Origin: Clostridia bacterium
Lineage (GTDB): Bacteria; Bacillota; Clostridia; Oscillospirales; Acutalibacteraceae
Direction of reading: 5' to 3'
Assembly: GCA_017473435.1 (NCBI GenBank)
Contig: JAFULG010000004.1
Location: 1-63,345 of the forward strand
DNA length: 63,345 nt
Below are positions 52,702-61,103 of the stretch, piece by piece (position 1 is the first letter of the stretch; each line of letters begins with the position of its first letter). Under the pieces are notes generated by a model. It was not told where the DNA came from. It worked only from the letters and a program-made list of their open reading frames with translations, and did no database searches. The translations under genes were made by a program, and so were the position numbers.

Positions 52702-53445
52702 TTAAACCTGACTCTCCCAGAACCTCACCGCATTATTAAACCAACCCTCGGCAACTGTACCCTTGGCAAGACCTGCACCGTGACCTATGCCCTCATATTC
52801 CTCAACCCTATAGGGCACACCTGCTTTTTCAAGTGCTTCTGTCAGCATTTTAGTATTAACCGGAGCCACCACATCGTCTGCAGTTCCGTACCATATATAT
52901 ACAGGAGGATAATTTTCGTCAATGTTAAGCTCCACGGAAAGTCTTTTTATCATTTCGTCGCTTGCGTTTTTGCCCAGAAGATTATCCCTCGAGCCCTTAT
53001 GGGTATGCTCACCCATTGATATTACGGGATAAACAAGGGTAATTGCCGTCGGCTTCGGAGTGTTCCAATTTTCCGAGCAGTAGCTTGCAACAAGGTGTCC
53101 GCCTGCAGAGCTTCCCCATATCGACCAGCTGTCGGTGTCGAGTCTCCACTCTTCTGTGTGGGCAAAAACCTCCTTGATTGCACGCTTCAGATCCTCCTGC
53201 GGATTAGGATAGCGTGCCTTGTCCTTTACGCGGTAGTAAACCACAAAGGCGTGATAGCCGAGCTTGTTCAGCTCCTCGGCAAAGGGACGACCCTCACCTG
53301 CCAAGCAAACCATGCTGTAACCGCCACCGGGGCAGATAACTGCAAAGGGATGCTTTTCACCGTCATTTATAAGATAAGGCTTAAGAAAATATTTGTTGGC
53401 TCTGTGAGCGTCAAGTATTCTGTCAAAAAATTCTGTAAGCTTCAT
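52702..53445 (-). CDS. Alpha/beta hydrolase, acetyl-esterase type
   Basis: 247 residues; the start ATG 53445 has GAGGACG upstream, and a slightly earlier ATG near 53466 would overlap the previous gene. Features are CPGGGYSMV (oxyanion region), GSSAGGHLVA (Ser nucleophile, about 127), Asp in GTADDVV and His in GIGHG. It belongs with bacterial acetyl-esterases that deacetylate plant sugars (BD-FAE-like). Cytoplasmic. It lies 10 bases after the metallophosphatase gene and before the GH36 gene, consistent with sugar debranching. Confidence 0.85.
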   Translation of the reverse strand: MKLTEFFDRILDAHRANKYFLKPYLINDGEKHPFAVICPGGGYSMVCLAGEGRPFAEELNKLGYHAFVVYYRVKDKARYPNPQEDLKRAIKEVFAHTEEWRLDTDSWSIWGSSAGGHLVASYCSENWNTPKPTAITLVYPVISMGEHTHKGSRDNLLGKNASDEMIKRLSVELNIDENYPPVYIWYGTADDVVAPVNTKMLTEALEKAGVPYRVEEYEGIGHGAGLAKGTVAEGWFNNAVRFWESQV

Positions 53446-53455
53446 TGTTACGTCC

Positions 53456-54706
53456 TCAATCCGCATAGGTAACCTGTCTGCCTGTAGTCTTTTCAATAAG
53501 CTTGCCATAGACAACGGTTGCAAATTTCTGCACCGCACCCTTGACGGCAAATTCACGTGCCATCTTATATTTGAACTTGTTGCCCTTCTCTTTTTCCTGC
53601 TTAACGGTGTCAAAATCGTAATTATCAAACATACGCTCAACACGTGTTTCATAGGTTGATGTATCATTTTCGTCAATTTCAATCACACGATAGCCACACT
53701 GGGTTGAATGGAAAAGGCCGATATAACGGGTGCTTAAGGAGTTGACGATATCAATGCCCTTGTACTCAACACCGAAGGCATTTGTGTGGTCGTGACCTGT
53801 GAACATTGCAAGCACATCACCCTTTTCTACCATTGCATCAAACTGACCGTGGTTGGCATAACCGGGACAGGGTGTTTCTCTTATTGTGCCGTAATTCACA
53901 CGGTCGGGGTCAAACATATAATATTCGTCCTCGTTATAAAGATGCTTATAGGAATAGGATTCGTGTGAATCAACCTTCTTAAGTGCATCGTAGATTTCAC
54001 CGACGATTATATGCTGAAAGACAAGAGAGTTAACCCTTTCTCCGCCGTTAGCCTTCATAAGCTTATCGGAGGTCTGCTTGTACCATTCAACCTGGTCAGG
54101 CTGAACACAGCTGTAGCGACCTTCAGCGTCATAATCGCCCGAGTCAAATACCCAGAGGTTGAACTTCACCTTTTCACCGTCGGATGAAAGCACGGGAATG
54201 TTATATGTACCACAGCCGGAAAGCGCCTCACCGTCATCAACGGAAACAGAGCAGGAAAATGTATTGTAATAAGCCATAAGCTCCTCACGGCTCATTGCTC
54301 CCTGCTCAGAATCGTGATTACCGAAGGTTACGGCAACGGGTATATCCCTAGACTCAAAAATATTCATAAGGGCATTTATCATTTTCTTTGTATCTTCAGC
54401 GTTTTCACAGTTGAGGACAATATCACCCGTCAGCATAACAATATCAGGCTTCTCCTCGTCACAGGCCTTTTCAACCATCCATATTGTCGGATCAAAATTA
54501 TGGTTATGCTTAAGATGGGTATCGGTAATATGAAGAATTTTAAGCTTTCCGTCAGAATTGAACTTTATTGTTTTGTCTGTTTCGTTCTGACCTTCTGCCG
54601 GGTTATAATTTATACCGCTGTACTCGGGTCTTATTGAAAGAGCAAGAGTACCGGCAATCGCGATAACCAGCAGAAGTGCAATTATTTTAAATATTTTCTT
54701 CACCAT
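53456..54706 (-). CDS. Membrane-anchored or secreted calcineurin-like metallophosphoesterase
   Basis: 416 residues with an N-terminal hydrophobic segment (IIALLLVIAIAGTLALSI). The metal motifs ITDTHL (Asp, His), TGDIV (Asp), GNHDSE and, later, FTGHDHTNA are in the standard order. It has the layout of purple-acid/PhoD-like phosphodiesterases acting outside the cell. GGAGG precedes the ATG. It is the first gene of the minus-strand run leading to the esterase and the GH36 gene, and is divergent from the GH78 gene. Confidence 0.88.
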   Translation of the reverse strand: MVKKIFKIIALLLVIAIAGTLALSIRPEYSGINYNPAEGQNETDKTIKFNSDGKLKILHITDTHLKHNHNFDPTIWMVEKACDEEKPDIVMLTGDIVLNCENAEDTKKMINALMNIFESRDIPVAVTFGNHDSEQGAMSREELMAYYNTFSCSVSVDDGEALSGCGTYNIPVLSSDGEKVKFNLWVFDSGDYDAEGRYSCVQPDQVEWYKQTSDKLMKANGGERVNSLVFQHIIVGEIYDALKKVDSHESYSYKHLYNEDEYYMFDPDRVNYGTIRETPCPGYANHGQFDAMVEKGDVLAMFTGHDHTNAFGVEYKGIDIVNSLSTRYIGLFHSTQCGYRVIEIDENDTSTYETRVERMFDNYDFDTVKQEKEKGNKFKYKMAREFAVKGAVQKFATVVYGKLIEKTTGRQVTYAD

Positions 54707-54820
54707 TTTTTCATTCCTCCGTTTTTAACAGAAGTATTACTGTTAAAATATAACACAACAAACAGATATTCTCAATACTTCCGGCAAAGTTTTGTGATAT
54801 TTTTATAATAAATATGTAAG

Positions 54821-54849
54821 TTGAATTTCCGTACCGACTGTGTTAAAAT
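54821..54849 (+). promoter_or_regulatory. Promoter for the GH78-like gene, with overlapping inverted repeat
   Basis: TTGAAT (54821-54826), a 17-base spacer and TAAAAT (54844-54849). The inverted repeat GTGTTA with TAACAC (54840-54845 and 54855-54860) spans the -10 and start, a possible operator. Confidence 0.5.
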
Positions 54850-54879
54850 AAGCGTAACACATAAAAGGAAGGGTTGCTT

Positions 54880-57165
54880 ATGAATATTCTGCAGACCATT
54901 ATATCTTATCTTGCAATAGCGGCGGCTTTTATTTCATCATTTTTTTCGTGGGGTGATGCGGCAATGATTCCTTTCAGAAACGATTATACTATTCCCGAAA
55001 GCATTCCCGGATACAGCGCCATTTCCACCGAAGCAAAATCCGACTGGAAAGCAAAGTGGATATGGGACAAGGACAACCTTACAGAAAAAAACACGTGGAT
55101 GTGCCTTAGCAAAAAGCTTACCCTTGATAAAGCTCCCGACGAGCTTACCGCTCACATCTCGGCGGATTCAAAATACTGGCTTTACATAAACGGCGAAACC
55201 GTCGTTTTTGAAGGAAACGTTAAACGCGGTCCCGAAAAAAACGGCGGATACTATGACAGCATTGACATTGCCCCCTATCTTAAAGAGGGCAAAAACACAA
55301 TCTGCGCCCTTGTGTGGTATTGGGATAACGAAACGAGCTATTCCTATCAGGGAAGCGGTCAGGGCGGCTTCCTTTTCGAAGCCGACGGCGAAGGCATAAG
55401 CATCCTTTCCGATGAAAGCTGGAAGGTAAAAAGAAACCCCGCTTATGTTGACTCCCCTCTTTATCCTCCCAACTACAGACTTCCCGAATACAGCATTTAC
55501 TTTGATGCACAGCTTGATATCGGCGACTGGACAAGCGTAGCTTATGATGCCTCCGACTGGGAAAACGCAACAGAATATGCCCTAGGCGGTGAGGGTGCTT
55601 ACGGCAGACTTTATCCGAGAGGTATTCCCTTTTTAAAGGACTACGGACTTAAGGATTACGAAAATTCGGAAGAATACGAAAACTATACCGTGAAAAAGCT
55701 CATGGGTGAAAAAATCACCGTTGATACCCCCTACAACGCACAGCTTACGCCTTACCTTAAGGTCATCGCTCCCGCAGGTAAAAAGATCCGCATAACAACG
55801 GAAAACACCTTGATAGGTGCGGTTTCAACAACCTACATAACAAAAGAGGGTGAGCAGGAATTTGAGGCTCTCGGCTGGTTCAACGGTGAGCATATCACCT
55901 ATAAAATCCCCAAGGGAGTTACAGTTGTTTCTCTTAAATACCGCGAAACAGGCTACAACAGCTCCTTCTGCGGTGACTACAGAAGCGACGATGAGTTTCT
56001 CGACTCACTGTGGCAGAAATCTCTTCGCACCCTCTACGTTACAATGCGCGACAACTATATGGATTGTCCCGACAGAGAGAGAGCCCAGTGGTGGGGTGAT
56101 GTCACAAGCGAAATGATTATGACAATGTACTCTATGGACAGCAGCTCCTATCTGCTTTATCAGAAGGGCGTAGAGGCAATGCTCTCTCATATTGATGACA
56201 CAAAGGTGCTTCAGACCGTTGTCCCCATAAGCGGCGACTATTTTGAGCTTCCTGTTCAGCAGCTTGCAGGTATTGTCGGTTTTTATACCTATTATGAATA
56301 TACGGGCGACAAAGCCTTCATCGAAAAGGTTTACGGCGCTGCTCTCGATTACCTTAAGCTTTGGGAAATCGGTGAAAACAATCTTGTTGTTCACCGCAGC
56401 GGCTCCTGGGACTGGCCTGACTGGGGCAAGAAGGCAGATATGACAGCTATTGAAAACGCCTGGGTCTACTACGCTCTTTCCTCAGTTGAGCAGATGTCAG
56501 AGCTTCTCGGCAGGAATGAGGACATTGCTTTTATCAGCGGAAGAAAAGATACAATAGCAAAAGGCTATCAGACTCTCTGGACGGAGGAAGGCTTTAAAAG
56601 CGGTGATGTTAAAAAGCCTGATGACAGAGCAAACGCCCTTGCCGTTCTGGCAGGTCTTGCAAAAAAAGAGCAGTACGGCACAATTTTAAACATACTCACA
56701 ACAACTAAAAATTCAAGCCCCTATATGGAATATTATGTTCTTGAGGCTCTTTGCAGAATGGAAGAGTACGAGGCTGCAAGATACAGAATCAAAGACCGCT
56801 ATGCGGATATGGTAAACGAGGATTATTCAACCCTCTGGGAATTCTGGAACTCCTGGCAGGGCACAATGAATCACGCCTGGAGCGGCGGACCTCTTGTTAT
56901 AATGAGCAAGCATTTTGCAGGCATTACTCCCCTTGAAGCAGGCTATGAAAAAGTAAAAATCGACCCGCAGTACAGTCTCTCCGACAGCTTAAGCTGTACC
57001 GTGCCGAGTGTCAAGGGTCTTATCACTCTTGACTACGAAAAAACTGACGGAAAACACACGGTCAACCTCACCCTTCCCGAGGGCATGAAGGCTGTTTTGT
57101 ATGTGCCGACAGGAGCAGAAGTAAATGTAAGCTCTGCAGAAAATGTAGAGATAATAGAGAAATAA
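54880..57165 (+). CDS. GH78-family alpha-L-rhamnosidase-like protein, exported
   Basis: 761 residues from ATG 54880 with AAAGGAAGGG upstream. The N-terminal hydrophobic segment (TIISYLAIAAAFISSFFSWG) suggests export. A beta-sandwich with carbohydrate-binding character follows (KYWLYINGETVVFEGNVKRG), then the (alpha/alpha)6 barrel. The GH78 motif DCPDRERAQWWGD (Asp395 to Asp407, acid-type Glu400) and the end NHAWSGGPLVIMSKHFAGI match the family. It should remove rhamnose from pectin (RG-I) or plant glycosides outside the cell. It is monocistronic and divergent from the metallophosphatase. Confidence 0.87.
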   Translation: MNILQTIISYLAIAAAFISSFFSWGDAAMIPFRNDYTIPESIPGYSAISTEAKSDWKAKWIWDKDNLTEKNTWMCLSKKLTLDKAPDELTAHISADSKYWLYINGETVVFEGNVKRGPEKNGGYYDSIDIAPYLKEGKNTICALVWYWDNETSYSYQGSGQGGFLFEADGEGISILSDESWKVKRNPAYVDSPLYPPNYRLPEYSIYFDAQLDIGDWTSVAYDASDWENATEYALGGEGAYGRLYPRGIPFLKDYGLKDYENSEEYENYTVKKLMGEKITVDTPYNAQLTPYLKVIAPAGKKIRITTENTLIGAVSTTYITKEGEQEFEALGWFNGEHITYKIPKGVTVVSLKYRETGYNSSFCGDYRSDDEFLDSLWQKSLRTLYVTMRDNYMDCPDRERAQWWGDVTSEMIMTMYSMDSSSYLLYQKGVEAMLSHIDDTKVLQTVVPISGDYFELPVQQLAGIVGFYTYYEYTGDKAFIEKVYGAALDYLKLWEIGENNLVVHRSGSWDWPDWGKKADMTAIENAWVYYALSSVEQMSELLGRNEDIAFISGRKDTIAKGYQTLWTEEGFKSGDVKKPDDRANALAVLAGLAKKEQYGTILNILTTTKNSSPYMEYYVLEALCRMEEYEAARYRIKDRYADMVNEDYSTLWEFWNSWQGTMNHAWSGGPLVIMSKHFAGITPLEAGYEKVKIDPQYSLSDSLSCTVPSVKGLITLDYEKTDGKHTVNLTLPEGMKAVLYVPTGAEVNVSSAENVEIIEK

Positions 57166-57178
57166 TCATACAGATAAA

Positions 57179-57212
57179 AACCCCTGATCTTCATTCAAGA
57201 AGTTCAGGGGTT
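57179..57212. terminator. Terminator between convergent genes
   Basis: The stem AACCCCTGA pairs with TCAGGGGTT, followed by ACATTTTG. Confidence 0.8.
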
Positions 57213-57236
57213 ACATTTTGTCTTTTTTCTTTTATC

Positions 57237-58040
57237 TCATTTTCCCAGCTGATAAAATGCAACCGCAGATGCGGCGGCAACATTAAGTGAATCGACTCCG
57301 TGATACATCGGTATTTTCACGGTATAATCACAGCCGTCTATAGTGCTGTCGGAAAGTCCGTCGCCCTCTGTTCCCATAATAACGGCAAGCTTATTTTCCG
57401 CCGTCAGTCTCGGATCATCTATGGAAAGAGAATTATCCTTAAGGGCCATCGCAACGGTTCTGAAGCCGCGAGCTTTTATCTCATCAAGGCTGTTATCATT
57501 TAAAAAAGTCCAATCAATCTGAAAAACGGTACCCATACTGACTCTGGCGGCACGTCTGTACAGAGGATCGGAGCAGCCCGGAGTAAGAAGCACCGCATCC
57601 ATTCCCAGTGCCGCGGCAGAACGGATTATTGCACCGACATTGGTCGGGTTCATAACCCTGTCCAGTACAACTACTCTTCTTTTGTTTTTACATAGCTCCC
57701 TTGCTGACGGCAACGGCTTACGCTTCATAGCGCAGAGCATACCTCTTGTGAGCTTAAAGCCTGTAAGCTGTGTGAGAATATCAGACTGTGCACAAAAAAC
57801 AGGAACGTCTTTTATTCTTTCAAGTATCTGCTTACCCTCACCCTCGATATGCCTTTTTTCCATAAGACAGGATACCGGTTCGTAGCCTGCATCCAGAGCA
57901 CGCTCAATAACCTTCGGGCTTTCCGCTATAAACAAGCCCTTATCGGGAAACTCTCTGTTGAAAAGCTGATTTTCGGTCAGCCTCGCATACGCATCCAGCT
58001 CGGGCGCAAGGAAGTCTGTTATTTCAATGATGTTATTCAT
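57237..58040 (-). CDS. TrmH/SpoU-family RNA 2'-O-methyltransferase
   Basis: 267 residues from ATG 58040 (AGGGTG upstream; an ATG six bases earlier is also possible). An N-terminal substrate domain (about 1-100) leads to the SPOUT domain: VVLDRVMNPTNVGAIIRSAA, ALGMDAVLLTPG, VIMGTEGDGLSD and IPMYHGVDSLNVAAASAVAF, which forms the trefoil-knot SAM site. It methylates rRNA or tRNA ribose; the target cannot be read. It follows the MATE gene by 38 bases in the same direction. Confidence 0.93.
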   Translation of the reverse strand: MNNIIEITDFLAPELDAYARLTENQLFNREFPDKGLFIAESPKVIERALDAGYEPVSCLMEKRHIEGEGKQILERIKDVPVFCAQSDILTQLTGFKLTRGMLCAMKRKPLPSARELCKNKRRVVVLDRVMNPTNVGAIIRSAAALGMDAVLLTPGCSDPLYRRAARVSMGTVFQIDWTFLNDNSLDEIKARGFRTVAMALKDNSLSIDDPRLTAENKLAVIMGTEGDGLSDSTIDGCDYTVKIPMYHGVDSLNVAAASAVAFYQLGK

Positions 58041-58078
58041 ACTCATCACCCTGTTAATACTTCTTTAAAGCTGTTATA

Positions 58079-59413
58079 TCAATATCCGTATTTCTTTCTC
58101 TTGGCAAGAATGAAGATAACCGTTACAACAACAGCCATAAATTCGGCAACGATAATCGACATCCATATTCCGTCAAGACCAAGCACAAGAGGCAGAAGAA
58201 TCACCGATGCACACTGGAAAACGAGAGTTCTCATAAAGGATATAAGTGCAGAGGTAAGACCGTCATTGAGGGCGGTGAAGAATGCTGAGCCGAAGATTGC
58301 TACGCCTGCAAAAAGGAAGGAGAAAGCGTAAATTCTGAAGGCGTGAACAGTCATATCCAAAAGCTCCGCATCATAGCCGACATAGATTTTAGCAAGAGGA
58401 GTTGACAAAAGTCCTGCCACAAGGAACATAATCACAGATGCTGAAGCAATCAGCACCGAGCTTCTTTTGAGTAAGCCCTTGAGCTCGTCGTGATTCCTTG
58501 CACCGAAGTGAAAGCTGATTACAGGAGCAACGCCCACCGAATAACCGATGAAAATAGCAATAAAAATAAAGTTTACATACATTATTTTTCCGTAAGCCGC
58601 AACACCGTTTTCGCCAGCAAACTTCAGAAGCTGTGCATTGTAAAGCATACCGACAATCGACATTGAAATGTTATTGAGAAGCTCCGATGAGCCGTTGGTA
58701 CAGGTTCTCACAAGAGCTTTGCTGTCCCATTCGGGCTTACCGAGCTTTAATTTACTCGGATTTTTACGAGCGAAATAGATAAGAGGTATGACACCGCCTA
58801 TAATCTGACCGATGGCTGTTGCAAGAGCTGCACCGGGCACACCCCACTTGAGCACAACCATAAAGAGAATATCACCGATAAAATTAGTTACGCCTGCGAT
58901 GATAGTTACAATAAGTCCCAGCTGCGGCTTTTCGGCAGTTACAACAAGACTCGAAAATGCGTACTGCACCATAAGAAAAGGCAGGGCAACAAGAATAATT
59001 CTGCCGTAGGTAACACAATCGTCAAGCATTGAGCCCTCTGCGCCAAGGAAGGAAGCAATAGGACGAAGAAAAACAATACTCAGAACTGCAATAACAACAC
59101 CGCTTAAAATAGTTGCATAGGTGATAAGTGAAAATATCTTCTGCGACTTTTCATTGTCACCCTCACCCATTGTTTTTGCTATAAGTGCACTGCCACCTGT
59201 ACCGAACATAAAGCCCAGCGCACCAACTACCATAAGAAAAGGCATAATAAAATTGACAGCGGCAAAGGGTGTTTTACCCACAAAGTTTGAAATAAAAAAG
59301 CCGTCAACAACACCGTAGATTGATGTGATAATCATCATAAGAATTGACGGAACGGTGAAACGGATAAGCCGTTTATAGCCGAAATGATCTGAAAGCTGAA
59401 TTGGTTGTTTCAT
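58079..59413 (-). CDS. MATE-family efflux transporter
   Basis: 444 residues with about 12 membrane helices in two pseudo-repeats. Typical segments are IYGVVDGFFISNFVGKTPFA, GFMFGTGGSALIAKTMGEGD and, in the second half, SVGVAPVISFHFGARNHDEL. It exports cationic drugs or metabolites using Na+ or H+. AGGAG precedes the ATG. A terminator-like hairpin lies upstream (59492-59526). Confidence 0.93.
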   Translation of the reverse strand: MKQPIQLSDHFGYKRLIRFTVPSILMMIITSIYGVVDGFFISNFVGKTPFAAVNFIMPFLMVVGALGFMFGTGGSALIAKTMGEGDNEKSQKIFSLITYATILSGVVIAVLSIVFLRPIASFLGAEGSMLDDCVTYGRIILVALPFLMVQYAFSSLVVTAEKPQLGLIVTIIAGVTNFIGDILFMVVLKWGVPGAALATAIGQIIGGVIPLIYFARKNPSKLKLGKPEWDSKALVRTCTNGSSELLNNISMSIVGMLYNAQLLKFAGENGVAAYGKIMYVNFIFIAIFIGYSVGVAPVISFHFGARNHDELKGLLKRSSVLIASASVIMFLVAGLLSTPLAKIYVGYDAELLDMTVHAFRIYAFSFLFAGVAIFGSAFFTALNDGLTSALISFMRTLVFQCASVILLPLVLGLDGIWMSIIVAEFMAVVVTVIFILAKRKKYGY

Positions 59414-59491
59414 TTTAACTCCTGTTTATTCTGAATTTGTCCGTGACATTATAGCATAGATGGTATAGAGTTGCAAGGATAAGACGAAGAA

Positions 59492-59526
59492 ATCCCCCTG
59501 ACTTTCAGTTAAGAAGGTCAGGGGAT
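59492..59526. terminator. Terminator hairpin of the acquired NTase gene
   Basis: The stem ATCCCC(C)TGAC pairs with GTCAGGGGAT (one bulge). It lies just after the NTase stop on minus. Confidence 0.65.
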
Positions 59527-59557
59527 CGGTTTATCTGTTCTGCAAATTGGAGTTTGT

Positions 59558-60217
59558 TTAACTGTTTTCTGAAATCCATTTCTTTGACCACGCAAACAAT
59601 GTTTCGGACATCAAATTGAAATCTACTATTCCGCCATTTTTCAAGTTCAAAAATGTTTCGACAATGACCCGTTCATCAGAAGATACAACTTGGAGCAATT
59701 CTTTTTGATGGCTAATATAGTGTCCCGTTTGCTTGAAAGCAATTGCTTGTGCAACAAAAGAAGCCGATTTATATAAACCTCGCAAAATATCTTCGTTTTT
59801 TTCATGGAGCATATTGTGAACACATCCGTGGTATATATTACAGGTACCGATTTTGATTGCTCTCTTCACAGCACTTTCATCAATGACTGCCATTACTTCG
59901 TCAAGGCTTCCCTTGATTGGAGTGGTGTCATTACAAAACTGGAACAGGTCAGATGGCTCCCAATTCATAATCTCCTTTTTTCCCGAAAGGAAGCCACAAA
60001 TCAATTCCCTATGAGACATGGTGTCCAGCATGTTATTATAAGTTTGAATGTCCATAGCAGATAATTCATCGAGAATTACTACAATATCAATGTCGCTTGT
60101 TTTTGTTGCTTCACCACGACCATAACTGCCTTGCAAACCAACAAACCATACACGATTTGCAAAAGTCTCATGTAATGTCTGCATAAAGTTTTGCATCCAT
60201 TCAGTAATATCTATCAT
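59558..60217 (-). CDS. Nucleotidyltransferase-fold protein (aminoglycoside-NTase-like)
   Basis: 219 residues from ATG 60217 with GAGGTG upstream. The Pol-beta NTase motif is GLQGSYGRGEATKTSDIDIV, with the metal Asp pair in SDIDI and a third acidic site further on (NWEPSDLFQF). The C-terminal helical half resembles ANT-type enzymes that adenylylate antibiotics, but I see no subclass signature. Codon use differs from neighbours (many CAA and TTG instead of CAG and CTT) and the DNA is more AT-rich, which suggests transfer. It pairs in direction with an XRE gene 29 bases upstream. Confidence 0.8.
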   Translation of the reverse strand: MIDITEWMQNFMQTLHETFANRVWFVGLQGSYGRGEATKTSDIDIVVILDELSAMDIQTYNNMLDTMSHRELICGFLSGKKEIMNWEPSDLFQFCNDTTPIKGSLDEVMAVIDESAVKRAIKIGTCNIYHGCVHNMLHEKNEDILRGLYKSASFVAQAIAFKQTGHYISHQKELLQVVSSDERVIVETFLNLKNGGIVDFNLMSETLFAWSKKWISENS

Positions 60218-60246
60218 TTTAATCACCTCATCAAATTGGAATTTAC

Positions 60247-60909
60247 CTATCGCTTTTTGTAAATAACCAACTCTGGATTTTCTCCCTTTTCTTCATAAGT
60301 GCAAACAAGTAAAAAATCCATATTAGCGGCAATACCGAAACAACGGTCGCCACCAAATTCACATTCGAGCTGACTTCCAAGATAGGTAGCATTATCATCA
60401 AGGAATTTTACGGTCTGACCATTTGGGAGTCGATATTCCAGATTGATAAAATTCCCCGACAAAACATTAAGGTTTTCAACCTTGGGTAACCCCTCAATAT
60501 GAAGCAAGGTATTAAATTCGTGGATAAGCTGCCGCTTGAACTCTTCAAACTTTTCTTTTCCACCGAGTTCCCTATATTTCTCAAAAAAGTCAAGGGTATA
60601 TTCTCCGTCTGCATAGCACCACTTGCAGTAATCCTCGTTAAAAGCTCCGTCTTTTTCGTGGCTGACATTGCTATCATCAATGGTCATTCCGCAACACTCA
60701 CAAACAAGCTGTCTTGGTGAGCCAAGCAGAGTGTTAATCGAAACATCAAATAGTTTAGAGAGTTGCTTTAACGTATCGGTATTTGGGACGGTTTCACCAG
60801 TCTCCCAGCGCGATACTGCCTGACGGGTTACGAACACTTTTTCTGCAAGCTCTTCTTGCGTCAATCCTTTTTTTATTCTCAGTTCAAGAATTATATCTTT
60901 TGTTTCCAT
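60247..60909 (-). CDS. XRE-family regulator with zinc-ribbon and C-terminal domain
   Basis: 220 residues. The helix-turn-helix (about 1-60) reads LRIKKGLTQEELAEKVFVTR, then VSRWETGETVPNTDTLKQLS. A zinc-ribbon of CECCGM and DYCKWCYADG (about 71-97) follows, then a helix pair, then a beta-rich end (LSGNFINLEYRLPNGQTVKF, FGGDRCFGIAANMDFLLVC). It resembles zinc-ribbon XRE proteins annotated near stress or transfer genes. GAGGTG precedes the ATG. It probably regulates the NTase gene that follows. Confidence 0.85.
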   Translation of the reverse strand: METKDIILELRIKKGLTQEELAEKVFVTRQAVSRWETGETVPNTDTLKQLSKLFDVSINTLLGSPRQLVCECCGMTIDDSNVSHEKDGAFNEDYCKWCYADGEYTLDFFEKYRELGGKEKFEEFKRQLIHEFNTLLHIEGLPKVENLNVLSGNFINLEYRLPNGQTVKFLDDNATYLGSQLECEFGGDRCFGIAANMDFLLVCTYEEKGENPELVIYKKR

Positions 60910-61025
60910 AGAATCATCACCTCAATATTATTATAATACGAGAGGTTCAAGTTCACAAGCAACTCGCTGTTGCTATCAGTTTGATAAATTCTTATTTATC
61001 GAAAATAATTATATCACACTCCGAC

Positions 61026-61050
61026 AAAAATTGCCACCCTTACGGGTGAC
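61026..61050 (-). terminator. Terminator at the boundary near the recombinase
   Basis: On minus GTCACCC pairs with GGGTGGC around a 4-base loop and is followed by AATTTTTGTC. It follows a 23-residue coding-like tail (see findings) in the 194-base gap 60910-61103, in which I see no complete gene. Confidence 0.75.
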
Positions 61051-61103
61051 ATTTGCTTTACTCATTCACAATTGTAATCTTAATAACACCGTCGAGCTTA
61101 TTT

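Noticed and set aside
59558-60909. Toxin-antitoxin pair of the MNT/HEPN type
   Set aside because: The NTase is too large for MntA and no HEPN protein is present; the XRE protein has a zinc ribbon instead.
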